Source of the DNA: Pyrinomonadaceae bacterium
GTDB taxonomy: Bacteria > Acidobacteriota > Blastocatellia > Pyrinomonadales > Pyrinomonadaceae
DNA length: 64,000 bases
Reading direction: 5' to 3'
Assembly: GCA_014534425.1 (NCBI GenBank)
Contig: JACVRN010000014.1
Span: 1-64,000 of the forward strand
Shown: positions 43,685-52,812 of the stretch, in pieces
Layout: each line of letters starts with the position of its first letter
Position numbering within the stretch: the stretch's first letter is position 1
Program-made: the position numbers and the translations under genes
Notes under the pieces: model-generated
Databases searched by the model: none
Seen by the model: only the letters and a program-made list of their open reading frames with translations
What the model was told of the DNA's origin: nothing

Positions 43685-45973
43685 GTGACTGCACGCACGG
43701 ATAAGGACAGAGAACAACTGCTGGCGGAACTCCAAGACCTGCGCGAGCAACTGGCTGCTATTCGACGCAAAGAGGACGCGCGACAGGCCAGCGCGCTGAG
43801 CGCCGAAGCTTTCTTCACGCGCCTCTCCGAAGCCTTGCGCCGGGGAGATGGACAGCCGAACGAAGACGGCGAACAGCTTGCAAGCACGGTCAAAGTCCTT
43901 CAGAAGCTTCTAGAAAATTTTCCGAACGGCTCAATTAACATCTTCGATAAAGAGTTGCGCTATCTCTTCTCTGCTGGGAAGGGATTGGAAGAGGCAGGAC
44001 TGTCTTCGTCTCAACTGGTGGGCAAGACGATTTTCGATCTCTTCGAGCGTACCTACGCGGAGCACGCGGCAGCCTATTACCAGCTAGCCTTCGAAGGCCG
44101 CTCCGTCTCTTTCGAGCTTCCCTTCAGCAACCACCTATACAACATCAACGCTTCGCCGCTCGAAGACCGCGACGGAAATATCTACGCAGTCTTGGCCGTC
44201 GCGGAGGACATGACGGAACAGAAGCTGGTCGAAGAGAGACTGCGCCGTATGGAAGAGCGAGCCAGGGAAGAGTACGAGCGGCTGCTTGAACGGCTCACGC
44301 ATCTGGCGGAATCCTTCGGAGAGTCGCGCGACCTGCTTCCAATCTTCCGCGCGCTGCGTGAATTCTCAGTCTCTTCGGTTCCCTGCATAGGCATCTTCGT
44401 CTCGCTCTATGACCCTGAGCGAGACGTTCGCACGGCCTGTTACGCCTGGGGCGACGGCGAAGAGTTCGACGTGTCGGAGTTGCCGCCCATGCCCATTACA
44501 AGCGAAGGGCCTAACAGCCGCGCCGTACGTACGGGCCAGATAATCATCACGGACGATTATTCCAAAATCAAACACGGCGTTAAGACGGTCGCCATAGGAA
44601 ATAATGACCAGGTGCTTCCGCTCTCAAGCATGGCCGCGCCAATGTCTGTGATGGGCCGCATCGTTGGAACAATCGAAGTTCAATCCTACGAGCGCGCGGC
44701 CTACAAACAGGAGCACGTCGCGGCCATGCGTATGGCAGCGAACCTGGCCGCCATCGCCATCGAAAACGTGCGCCTCTTCAAGCACGAAAGGGTCGCGCGC
44801 TCCGAAGCCGAAGAGAGCAACCGCATCAAGGACGAATTCCTTGCGACGCTCTCTCATGAACTGAGAACGCCTTTGACGGCTGTGCTCGGATGGACGAGGC
44901 TTCTGCGCGAGCGCGAGATGGACGAGACGACTTCGCGCCGCGCCCTGGACATCATAGAGCGCAACGCTCTGGCTCAGAAGCAACTCATAGAAGAGATACT
45001 GGATGTCTCGCGCATCATCACAGGGAAGACTCGTCTTGAGCTTCATCCCATCACGCTTGAGCGCGTCATAGTCGCGGCCATGGAATCCATTGGCCCTACG
45101 GCTCATGCCAAAGAGATTGTTTTAGAGTTCACGCGCGAAGGCGAGTCCGGTCTCGTTTCGGGCGACCCCGAACGCTTGCAGCAGGTGGTCTGGAACCTTC
45201 TTTCAAACGCCGTCAAGTTCACGCCCAAGGGCGGGCGCGTAGATGTCAAACTATCTCGCTCCAATTCGCAAGCGCGCATAGAGGTCTGTGATTCGGGCGA
45301 AGGCATCCCGCCAGGGTTTCTTCCCTTCGTCTTCGACCGCTTTCGCCAGGCGGACGGCTCCACGACTCGCCCGCACGGAGGGCTTGGACTTGGACTGGCG
45401 ATTGTGCGTCACCTCGTAGAGCTTCACGGCGGCAGCGTCAAGGCCGAGAGCGCAGGCGAGAATCAAGGCTCTACCTTCACTGTCTATCTACCCACGCTCT
45501 CTTACGCTTCGGACGGCGACAAAGAGGCAGTGGGGATGAAAGACACAGAGGCAGACGGGGTGCCCGGCCTCGAAGGCTTGCGCGTGCTGATTGTGGATGA
45601 CGAGCCGGACGCGCTTGAGTTTCTCAGGTTCGTTCTGGAGTCCAGCCGCGCGGAAGTCCTCGCCGCCTCTTCAACGGACGATGCCTTGAGCGAGCTTGAG
45701 CGATTCCGCCCGGACGTTATCATCAGCGACATAGGGATGCCTGGCCGTGACGGCTACGAGCTTGTCCAAGAGTTGCGCTCGTTGCCGCCAGAGCGCGGCG
45801 GGCAGCTTCCGGCCATAGCTCTCACGGCTTACGCCCGAACCGAAGACGAAACACGCGCCCTGCGCGAAGGCTTCCAGATGCACATTTCAAAGCCCTTCGA
45901 GCCTGTGCAGCTTTTAACCGCCATCACCGTCCTCTGCAAAGTCTCAAGTTCCAAGTCTCAAGTCCCAAGTTAA
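43685..45973 (+). CDS. Hybrid sensor histidine kinase (PAS, GAF, HisKA, HATPase, receiver)
   Basis: A 762-residue soluble signalling protein starting at a GTG. An N-terminal coiled coil (residues 1-45) is followed by a PAS domain (about 75-180, NIFDKELRYLFSAGKGLEE). A GAF domain covers about 210-365. The HisKA domain has H391 in FLATLSHELRTPL. The ATPase domain has the N box NLLSNAVKFTP, DSGEGIPPGF and GLGLGLAIV. The C-terminal receiver has D682 in VIISDIGMPGRDGYE. No transmembrane segment is visible, so it senses a cytoplasmic signal. The last 11 codons (KVSSSKSQVPS) lie inside a dispersed hairpin, so the natural tail has probably been replaced. Confidence 0.94.
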   Translation: MTARTDKDREQLLAELQDLREQLAAIRRKEDARQASALSAEAFFTRLSEALRRGDGQPNEDGEQLASTVKVLQKLLENFPNGSINIFDKELRYLFSAGKGLEEAGLSSSQLVGKTIFDLFERTYAEHAAAYYQLAFEGRSVSFELPFSNHLYNINASPLEDRDGNIYAVLAVAEDMTEQKLVEERLRRMEERAREEYERLLERLTHLAESFGESRDLLPIFRALREFSVSSVPCIGIFVSLYDPERDVRTACYAWGDGEEFDVSELPPMPITSEGPNSRAVRTGQIIITDDYSKIKHGVKTVAIGNNDQVLPLSSMAAPMSVMGRIVGTIEVQSYERAAYKQEHVAAMRMAANLAAIAIENVRLFKHERVARSEAEESNRIKDEFLATLSHELRTPLTAVLGWTRLLREREMDETTSRRALDIIERNALAQKQLIEEILDVSRIITGKTRLELHPITLERVIVAAMESIGPTAHAKEIVLEFTREGESGLVSGDPERLQQVVWNLLSNAVKFTPKGGRVDVKLSRSNSQARIEVCDSGEGIPPGFLPFVFDRFRQADGSTTRPHGGLGLGLAIVRHLVELHGGSVKAESAGENQGSTFTVYLPTLSYASDGDKEAVGMKDTEADGVPGLEGLRVLIVDDEPDALEFLRFVLESSRAEVLAASSTDDALSELERFRPDVIISDIGMPGRDGYELVQELRSLPPERGGQLPAIALTAYARTEDETRALREGFQMHISKPFEPVQLLTAITVLCKVSSSKSQVPS

Positions 45974-46021
45974 AAAACTCTTTCTTTTAACCTGGAACAT
46001 GGGACTTGGAACTTGAGACTT
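45939..46021. repeat. Dispersed hairpin, AAGTCTCAAG family
   Basis: AAGTCTCAAGTTCCAAGT (45939-45956) pairs with ACTTGGAACTTGAGACTT (46004-46021). The left arm has an extra near-copy of CAAGTCTCAAG, so the arms are built of short tandem words. It overlaps the last codons and the stop of the hybrid kinase. Confidence 0.85.
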
Positions 46022-46077
46022 ATTGTGTAATGCTGTGTACCTAAGCCGAAATGTCGAACAACTTTGGAGGGATATTG

Positions 46078-46446
46078 ATGCGTAAAGTTTTTCTTCTTCT
46101 CTCAGCCATAATGTTTGCGTTGCCCGCAGCCTACACGGCCTATAATCCGCAAGCTCTCGCGCGTGCCGTTCAGGACGGACAGGATGAGCGGCGCGTCCTT
46201 AGAGTGCCGGACGACGGGACGCGGCGCAGGCGCATACGCTCGGAGCGCAGGCGCAATCGTGGAATCCGCAACGCGTTCGGTCGCGCAGGGCGCGGGGCCG
46301 GTCGCGGCGGCAAACGCTTCGGCAAGAACATGGCAAAGGGCCGACCCATACGCGCGGGCAAAGAGCTTGGCAAAGGCATGGGCACCTTCGGCAAATACAC
46401 AGGCAAAGGCGTAGGCCGCACAGCCAAACGCGTCTTCAAGCCCTAA
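46078..46446 (+). CDS. Small secreted Arg/Gly-rich basic protein
   Basis: A 122-residue protein I do not recognise. GGAGGG lies 7 nt before ATG 46078, which supports this start over an in-frame ATG at 46051. It begins with a signal peptide (MRKVFLLLSAIMFALPAAYTA). The mature chain is extremely basic, with arginine clusters near residues 50-65 and a Gly/Lys/Arg-rich C-terminal half with repeating GRAGRGAGRGGKR, GKELGKGMGTFGKYTGKG patterns. The composition suggests binding to nucleic acid, polysaccharide or envelope surfaces; that is speculation. It is monocistronic. Confidence 0.72.
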   Translation: MRKVFLLLSAIMFALPAAYTAYNPQALARAVQDGQDERRVLRVPDDGTRRRRIRSERRRNRGIRNAFGRAGRGAGRGGKRFGKNMAKGRPIRAGKELGKGMGTFGKYTGKGVGRTAKRVFKP

Positions 46447-46460
46447 TCAAGCTAAATTCA

Positions 46461-46537
46461 AACAGGGATGGACAGGATAGAGAGGATAAAGAAAGATTGA
46501 TTGTTTTATCTTTATCCTGTCCATCCTGTTAATTTTT
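46461..46537 (+). terminator. Dispersed hairpin, GACAGGAT family, copy 3, acting as terminator
   Basis: The left arm starts AACAGGGATGGACAGGATA at 46461 and pairs with TTTATCCTGTCCATCCTGTT (46511-46530) with one bulged base and an internal insertion. It is followed on the plus strand by AATTTTTT, a good U-run. It sits directly before the sugar kinase start at 46541. Confidence 0.82.
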
Positions 46538-46540
46538 TCT

Positions 46541-48061
46541 ATGACGCTCGGCGTGCCGGTTGATGAAAATCAGGAGCGCGAGGGGCTGGTGCTGGCGCTT
46601 GATGTTGGAACGTCTAGCATACGCGCGGCGCTGTATACGGAAGATGCGCGCGAGTTGGCGCAGACGCAGGCGCGCACGCCCACTAACATCAACAGAACAA
46701 TCGAAGGCGGCGCGGAACTTGACGCCGAAGAGGCAGTGGAGCAAGTCACGCGCACGATTGATGCTGCGCTCGCGCTCTCAAACGCGCAGCCTAATCCTAT
46801 AGAGACTGTCGCCGTCTCATGCTTCTGGCATAGCCTGTTGGGCGTTGATGATGAAGGCCGCGCTGTGACTCCCGTTCTAGGTTGGGCAGACACGCGCGCT
46901 GTCTCTGAGGCGGAGGAGTTGCGCCTGCGCCTTGACGAGCGGAGAGCGCACGCTCGCACGGGCGCTCTGTTTCATCCTTCCTACTGGCCCGCAAAGCTTC
47001 TCTGGCTGAAACGTGCGCGGCCTGAAATCTACAATCGCGTCTCGCGCTGGATGTCTTTCGGCGAATTCCTCTCGCTCAAACTTTTTGGCAAAGCTCAATC
47101 GAGCGTTTCCATGGCGTCGGGCACGGGGCTTTTCAATCTGCGCTCTTGCCGGTGGGACGAAGAGTTGTGCCGCGAGTTGAATCTCTCTTCGGAGCAGTTG
47201 CCCGTGATAGCGGAGACGGACAAGGCTTTTAATCTTTTGTCGGACGAGTACGCGCGGCGCTGGCCGGGGCTGCGCGATGCGCGATGGTTTCCCGCCATAG
47301 GCGACGGCGCGGCCAACAGCATAGGCGCAGGCTGCACTTCGCCGCAGTTCCTTGCGCTCATGATAGGAACGTCCGGCGCTATGCGGCTGATGTTTGAAGG
47401 CGAGCCGCCCATTAATTTGCCGCGAGGTCTTTGGTGTTATCGCGCAGACCGCAGGCGCGTCATAGTCGGCGGCGCTATCTCGGACGGAGGCGGACTGTGG
47501 GCCTGGATGAACGAGGCGCTTCGTTTGAACTTGGACGAAGCGGAGAGAGAAGAAGCGCTCTTATCTATGGAAGCGGACGCGCACGGGTTGACGGTGCTTC
47601 CATTCTGGGCAGGCGAGAGAAGCACAGGCTGGCGGGCCGCAGCGCGCGGCGCAATAATCGGTCTCTCCATGCACACGCGGCCACTGGAAATCATGCGCGC
47701 GGCTATGGAAGCGGTCGCTTATCGTTTGGCGCTCATAGCGGAAGCTCTCTTTGAGTTTGCGCCCCATTCAAGCATCATAGCATCCGGCGGCGCGCTTCAT
47801 GCTTCACGCGCTTGGGCGCAGATAATCTCGGACGCCCTGGGCCGTCAGCTTTTGATTACGGGGGCGGAAGAATCTTCGAGTCGCGGCGCGGTTTTGCTTG
47901 CGTTGGAGGCAAGCGACAAGATAAAAAGCTTCGGTGAAGGACACGGCGTCACCTGCGAGCGCGTCATAAAGCCCGACATGATTCGCCACACGATTTACCA
48001 GAAGGCTCGACAGCGTCAGCAGCAACTTTACGAGCGGCTGATTGAAGATAAAGAGAGATAA
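46541..48061 (+). CDS. FGGY-family carbohydrate kinase (gluconokinase-like)
   Basis: A 506-residue sugar kinase with two actin-like domains. The N-terminal ATP-binding loop is LALDVGTSSIRAALY. SCFWHSLLGVDDEGRAVTPVLGWADTR carries the typical substrate-site Trp and DTR. The C-terminal domain has GTSGAMRLM, PFWAGERSTGWR and IIASGGALHASRAWAQIISDALG, as in gluconokinases and related FGGY kinases. The following genes are transketolase and ribose-5-phosphate isomerase B, so entry of a sugar acid or pentose into the pentose phosphate pathway is likely. The exact substrate is not proven. Confidence 0.93.
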   Translation: MTLGVPVDENQEREGLVLALDVGTSSIRAALYTEDARELAQTQARTPTNINRTIEGGAELDAEEAVEQVTRTIDAALALSNAQPNPIETVAVSCFWHSLLGVDDEGRAVTPVLGWADTRAVSEAEELRLRLDERRAHARTGALFHPSYWPAKLLWLKRARPEIYNRVSRWMSFGEFLSLKLFGKAQSSVSMASGTGLFNLRSCRWDEELCRELNLSSEQLPVIAETDKAFNLLSDEYARRWPGLRDARWFPAIGDGAANSIGAGCTSPQFLALMIGTSGAMRLMFEGEPPINLPRGLWCYRADRRRVIVGGAISDGGGLWAWMNEALRLNLDEAEREEALLSMEADAHGLTVLPFWAGERSTGWRAAARGAIIGLSMHTRPLEIMRAAMEAVAYRLALIAEALFEFAPHSSIIASGGALHASRAWAQIISDALGRQLLITGAEESSSRGAVLLALEASDKIKSFGEGHGVTCERVIKPDMIRHTIYQKARQRQQQLYERLIEDKER

Positions 48062-48103
48062 GAACGAGGAAATCATAAATAGAATCGAGGACACCAGAAG
48101 AAG

Positions 48104-50152
48104 ATGAGCGCGTCTACACAGAAGGAAACCAACAGTAGCCCTGAACTCGACCAGCTTTGCATCAACACTATCAGAGCGCTGGCGATTGATGCCGTGCAGA
48201 AGGCCGAGTCGGGCCATCCTGGGCTGCCACTGGGCGCAGCGCCTATGGCTTATGTTTTGTGGACGCGCTTTCTACGTCACAACCCGCAGAATCCGAAATG
48301 GGCGAACCGAGACCGCTTTCTTCTCTCTGCGGGCCACGGCTCTATGCTGCTTTACGCGCTGCTGTACCTGACCGGCTACGACTTACCCATTGAAGAGATA
48401 AAGAACTTTCGGCAGTGGGATTCAAAGACGCCGGGCCACCCGGAAAATGTTTTGACGCCGGGAGTGGAAATCACCACGGGGCCTCTGGGCCAGGGCTTCG
48501 CTAACGGCGTCGGGATGGCTATGGGCGCGGCGCACCTCGCGGCAAAATTCAACCGGCCAGAGTTCCCCGTCATAGACCACTACGTTTACGCCATAGTCTC
48601 CGACGGCGACCTTATGGAAGGCGTAGCAAGCGAGGCCGCTTCGCTCGCGGGCCACCTCAAGTTGGGGAAACTCATATATCTTTACGACGACAACCAAGTC
48701 ACTATAGAAGGCTTCACCAGTCTTGCCTTCTCCGAAGATGTTCCCAAACGTTTTGAAGCTTACGGCTGGCACACCTCCACGGTCGAAGACGGCAACGACC
48801 TGGAAGCGATTGAGCGAGCCATACGCGACGCGCAGTCGGTCGCAGACCGCCCCTCTCTCATCTCCGTCAAGACGACCATTGGTTACGGCATGCCCACGGC
48901 GGGCACGCGCAAGGCTCACTCGGACGCGCCTGGGCCGGACGCCGTGCGCGAAACCAAGCGACACCTTGGCTGGCCCGAAGACAAAGAGTTCTACGTGCCG
49001 GAGGAAGCGCTCGCGCATTTCCGCGAAGCCGTAGAGCGCGGCGCAAAGTCAGAGCAGGAGTGGAACGAGCTTGTTAAGAGTTACGAAGAGAAGAACGCAG
49101 AGCTTGGCAACGCCTTTCGCGTCACCATGAGCAATGATTTGTCCGAAGGATGGGAAGCGCACCTGCCGTCTTTCGAGAACGTAAAGCCTATGGCTACACG
49201 GGCGGCTTCGGGCGAATGTATCAACGCGCTAGCCACGCACATGCCAATGCTCTTCGGCGGCTCCGCAGACCTCGGCCCTTCAAACAACACTGACATCAAA
49301 GACGGCGGCTCGTTCGAGGCAGGCTCTTACGAAGGGCGCACGATACACTTCGGCGTGCGAGAGCATGCCATGGGTTCTACTATGACGGGCATCAGCCTCA
49401 ACGGCGGCTTGATTCCCTTCGGCGGCACCTTCATGTGCTTCTCCGATTACATGCGCCCCTCGATTCGTCTTGCCGCTCTGTCGGAAGTCCAGGTCGTATA
49501 CGTCTTCACGCACGACTCAATAGGACTCGGCGAAGACGGCCCGACGCATCAACCCGTAGAGCATCTGGCTGCGCTTCGCGCCATCCCGCACCTGTACGTC
49601 ATACGCCCGGCGGACGCGCACGAAACGCGCGAAGCATGGCGCACGGCAATTCTTCGCCGCAACCTGCCTACGGCGCTCGCGCTCACGCGTCAGAAGGTTC
49701 CGGTGATTGACCGCGCAGGCCGTTACGCTTCCGCCGACGGAGCAAGACGCGGCGCATACATTCTGGCGGAAGCGACGGGCGCAAACGGCTTGAGCGCGCA
49801 GCCCGCTCTCATATTGATAGGCACAGGCTCGGAGGTTTCGCTCTGCCTGGAAGCGCGCGAGCAGTTACAGAAGGAAGGCGCGCCCACGCGCGTCGTCTCC
49901 ATGCCCTGCATGGAGCTTTTCGAGGAACAGGCGGACGAGTACAAGCGCGAAGTCCTGCCGCCTTCCTTGCCTGCGCGGCTGGCAGTTGAAGCAGGCGTAC
50001 GTATGGGCTGGGATCGCTACGTGGGGCCTGAGGGCGACGTGGTCTGCCTTGACCGCTTCGGCGCATCGGCCCCCGGCGACGTGGCGCTCCGCAACCTGGG
50101 CTTCAACGTCGAGAACGTAGTCAACCACGCACGCGCGCTTCTTCAAAAATAG
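48104..50152 (+). CDS. tkt: Transketolase
   Basis: A 682-residue thiamine-diphosphate enzyme of the non-oxidative pentose phosphate pathway, full length for the family. Visible elements are the N-terminal [20 protein letters not shown], the phosphate loop [36 protein letters not shown] and the ThDP/Mg motif [18 protein letters not shown] to DDNQVT. The pyrimidine domain has [16 protein letters not shown] and [22 protein letters not shown], and the C-terminal domain has [14 protein letters not shown]. rpiB starts 9 nt downstream and a sugar kinase precedes it, giving a compact pentose phosphate operon. Confidence 0.98.
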   Translation: MSASTQKETNSSPELDQLCINTIRALAIDAVQKAESGHPGLPLGAAPMAYVLWTRFLRHNPQNPKWANRDRFLLSAGHGSMLLYALLYLTGYDLPIEEIKNFRQWDSKTPGHPENVLTPGVEITTGPLGQGFANGVGMAMGAAHLAAKFNRPEFPVIDHYVYAIVSDGDLMEGVASEAASLAGHLKLGKLIYLYDDNQVTIEGFTSLAFSEDVPKRFEAYGWHTSTVEDGNDLEAIERAIRDAQSVADRPSLISVKTTIGYGMPTAGTRKAHSDAPGPDAVRETKRHLGWPEDKEFYVPEEALAHFREAVERGAKSEQEWNELVKSYEEKNAELGNAFRVTMSNDLSEGWEAHLPSFENVKPMATRAASGECINALATHMPMLFGGSADLGPSNNTDIKDGGSFEAGSYEGRTIHFGVREHAMGSTMTGISLNGGLIPFGGTFMCFSDYMRPSIRLAALSEVQVVYVFTHDSIGLGEDGPTHQPVEHLAALRAIPHLYVIRPADAHETREAWRTAILRRNLPTALALTRQKVPVIDRAGRYASADGARRGAYILAEATGANGLSAQPALILIGTGSEVSLCLEAREQLQKEGAPTRVVSMPCMELFEEQADEYKREVLPPSLPARLAVEAGVRMGWDRYVGPEGDVVCLDRFGASAPGDVALRNLGFNVENVVNHARALLQK

Positions 50153-50161
50153 GAAGGGAAG

Positions 50162-50608
50162 ATGAGAATCGCCGTCGGCGCAGACCATGCTGGAGTGCCG
50201 CTCAACGTGCGCGTGATTCAAGAGTTGCGCGCCACAGGGCACGCGGTTGAGGACTTCGGCACGCATGACGCGAGCGCGCCGGATGATTACCCTGACTACG
50301 CCCTCCGTGTAGGCGAAGCTGTTCAGACGGGGCGCGCTGAGATAGGAATTCTCATCTGCGGCAGTGGCGCTGGCGTCTCTGTCGCCGCCAACAAGCTCAA
50401 AGGCATACGCGCAGTCATGTGCTCGGACACCTACACGGCGCACCAGTCGCGCGAGCACGACGACTGTAACGTGCTCTGCCTCGGCGCACGCGTCACGGGC
50501 GTAGAACTTGCGCTGGAAATCGTACGCGCCTTCGTCGCCGCGCGCTTCACAGGCGAAGAACGACACCTGAGACGCTTGCAGAAGATTAAGAAGATGGAAG
50601 AGGATTAA
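50162..50608 (+). CDS. rpiB: Ribose-5-phosphate isomerase B
   Basis: A 148-residue LacAB/RpiB enzyme that interconverts ribose 5-phosphate and ribulose 5-phosphate. The N-terminal MRIAVGADHAG, the active-site Cys in LICGSGAGVSVAANK, the conserved MCSDTYTAHQSREHDDCNVLCLG and the C-terminal helix AREF-type region (ARFTGEERHLRRL) are all present. It starts 9 nt after transketolase, so translation is likely linked. Length and motifs fit RpiB rather than LacA/LacB. Confidence 0.97.
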   Translation: MRIAVGADHAGVPLNVRVIQELRATGHAVEDFGTHDASAPDDYPDYALRVGEAVQTGRAEIGILICGSGAGVSVAANKLKGIRAVMCSDTYTAHQSREHDDCNVLCLGARVTGVELALEIVRAFVAARFTGEERHLRRLQKIKKMEED

Positions 50609-50641
50609 AAGTTAAATTTTTTCTTTACAGGAGCCTTCCCC

Positions 50642-52732
50642 TTGAGAAAAGCTTACTCCCCCGGTGCGCTTGCGCTCGTCCTGCTCTTTTGCCTCCTCTT
50701 TCAAATTCCTGTTCGCGGTCAGCAGCCTTCTGCGACGCAAAGCGCTCCGGCACCTGCGACCACCAGGCAGCAGAAGCAGCAACGTCTTCAGAGACCTCCG
50801 GCTGAGACGGGGAGGCAAGATGTTCCGCCCGCGCGTCCGCGAGCGACGAACGCGCCGCCGCCTTATTACGATTATCCTTTCGGGAGCCTTACGGATAAGT
50901 ATCAGGTGATTTCGGTTGACGATGCCGTGAGCCTTGCGCTTGCGAACGCGTCTCTTTATCAGCAGGCTTTTCTGGACGAGCAGATTGCGCGCGAAGATGT
51001 CAGGCAGGCGCGTGCTGCCTTCTTCCCTCAAATCAACCTGCCGCTCACCTACACCGGAACCACGCCTTCAAAGCTTCGCAATCCCGGCGACCCGCTCGTC
51101 TTCAGCTTCGTTTCGGCAAGCGCCATCAACGAGACGACGGCGCTCCTGAATGTCTCAGGCACTATTGACCTCGCGGGAAGATTGCGCGCGGCGCTATCCC
51201 GCAGCCGTGCGCTTCTGGAAGCGGCCAACGCTGGAACGCGCGTCGCGCGCAGAGAGCTTGTGCTGGCGACCGTGGACGCTTACTACGCGCTCGCGCTCAC
51301 AAGACAACGGCGCAGGCTCGCAGATGAAACCCTCGCTCTTGCGGAAGGGTTCGTGAGCGTGGCCGAAGCTTTGAAGGCGCGCGGCGAAGGTGAAGAGGCG
51401 GACGTGTCTCGCGCTCGCACGGCTGCCGCCACGCAGCGCGATGCGCTTGAGCAGGCACGCTCGGCAGAGTTCGCCGCGATGAATCTCTTGAAAACCCTGA
51501 CCGGCATAGATTTCTCTACGCAGATTCTGACGGCGCACCTGACGGAAAACGTTCCGAGCGTGAGCGACTTCAATAGCTACACGGAAGACATTATACGCAG
51601 CCGACCGGAGCTTGCTCAGTTGGACGCGCAGGCCAAAGCCGCACGCGCCGAAGCTCGCGCCGCGCGACGAGAGCTTCTGCCCGACCTGACCTACAGCTTA
51701 AACGGCGGCTTCGACGCGGGAGACTTTCGCCCCGTTGGACGTTACAGTGGAGGCTCGGCCATCATCTCTCTCAACGTCCCCGTCTTCAACTTCGGCGCAA
51801 GCCGCAGCCGCGAGCGACAGGCACGCCTGCGCTCAGAGCAGTTGGACATTCAGCGCGAGTTGCTGCTTCGACAGCTTCGACAGGAGTTCTACATCAACCG
51901 CGCCAACGCGCTCGGCGCGCTTGAGCGCATACGCGACATGCGCGTAGCCAGCGACGCGGCGCAGCAGAACATGACCAGCGTCTTCATGCGCTACCGCATG
52001 AGGAAGGCCACGATTCTGGATGTCGTTGACGCTCAATCCAGCTTTGCAGAGACGCGCTCGGCCTACTATCAAGCCATAGTGGACTATCACACGTCTCGCA
52101 TACGTCTTGAGGAAGACCCTGCTCGCCCTGCCTTCACGCGCGCTGTAGCCGGAACTGAGCCGCAAGCCGGGGGAGCAACCCGCGCGGCTTCCGCAGGCAT
52201 ATGTCCCCTGACACTTCAGCAGGCCCCGAACATAGGCGGGCTTTACTTAGGGATGACGCTCGCTCAGGCGAACGCGCTTTTCCCATCCCTCAAGCAATCG
52301 CCGCCCGACAAGGTCGGAGTCACAAACGCCATCCTTAACCGGAACGACCTTGCACGCAACCAGTTCTTCGACGGAGTGCAAACCATCCTTCTTCAGTTTG
52401 TTGAAGACAGGCTCTACTTCATACACGTAGGCTATCCTGTGACCAACAAGTGGAACAGCAAGGACGAGTTCGTTACGGCAGTAGCGCAGAAGCTAAACGT
52501 CAACGGTGACTGGAAGCCCTTCTACGACTGGCAGGACAAGAACGTGCGCGACCTCTCAGACCTTCGCTCCGTAGGGATAGAATGCAAGGGCTTTCGTCTG
52601 AGCGCGGGCATTGGCATAGAAGGACTCGGCGGCGACCAGTTCCCACGCTTCGACCTCGAAGACATGAACACCTCTCGCACCATCCGAGAACGCGCAGAAG
52701 ACCTCCGCCGCAAAGAACAGGAAAAGCCGTGA
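50642..52732 (+). CDS. TolC-family outer membrane protein with extra C-terminal domain
   Basis: A 696-residue protein beginning at TTG 50642 with AGGAG 8 nt upstream. A signal peptide (to about residue 26) is followed by a Gln/Pro-rich linker. The TolC/OEP region of long helices spans about 90-490, with DAVSLALANASLYQQ at the start of repeat 1 and SRPELAQLDAQAKAARAEARAAR in repeat 2. Residues about 520-680 form a separate domain with CPLTLQQAPNIGGLYLGM, a pattern of small DUF-type domains that read LYLGMTLAQA. Canonical TolC proteins end near 450-500 residues, so this is a fusion. No inner-membrane pump gene is adjacent. Confidence 0.9.
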   Translation: MRKAYSPGALALVLLFCLLFQIPVRGQQPSATQSAPAPATTRQQKQQRLQRPPAETGRQDVPPARPRATNAPPPYYDYPFGSLTDKYQVISVDDAVSLALANASLYQQAFLDEQIAREDVRQARAAFFPQINLPLTYTGTTPSKLRNPGDPLVFSFVSASAINETTALLNVSGTIDLAGRLRAALSRSRALLEAANAGTRVARRELVLATVDAYYALALTRQRRRLADETLALAEGFVSVAEALKARGEGEEADVSRARTAAATQRDALEQARSAEFAAMNLLKTLTGIDFSTQILTAHLTENVPSVSDFNSYTEDIIRSRPELAQLDAQAKAARAEARAARRELLPDLTYSLNGGFDAGDFRPVGRYSGGSAIISLNVPVFNFGASRSRERQARLRSEQLDIQRELLLRQLRQEFYINRANALGALERIRDMRVASDAAQQNMTSVFMRYRMRKATILDVVDAQSSFAETRSAYYQAIVDYHTSRIRLEEDPARPAFTRAVAGTEPQAGGATRAASAGICPLTLQQAPNIGGLYLGMTLAQANALFPSLKQSPPDKVGVTNAILNRNDLARNQFFDGVQTILLQFVEDRLYFIHVGYPVTNKWNSKDEFVTAVAQKLNVNGDWKPFYDWQDKNVRDLSDLRSVGIECKGFRLSAGIGIEGLGGDQFPRFDLEDMNTSRTIRERAEDLRRKEQEKP

Positions 52733-52812
52733 CAAGCAGTCAGCATTCAGCAAGAAGAAGAGCTTGTTTTTGCTGACGGTTGAATGCTGACTGCTGACTG
52801 CTTCTTGCTTGT
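52731..52812. repeat. Dispersed hairpin, CAGTCAGC family, copy 3
   Basis: CAGTCAGCATTC (52737-52748) pairs with GAATGCTGACTG (52782-52793), and GACAAGCA / TGCTTGTC flank it on the outside with an insertion on the right. It lies at the convergent ends of the TolC-like and diacylglycerol-kinase-like genes and encodes the tail of the latter. Confidence 0.85.

Noticed and set aside
48422-49018. Minus-strand 198-codon frame inside transketolase
   Set aside because: It is antisense to a strongly supported transketolase and is explained by codon bias on the other strand.
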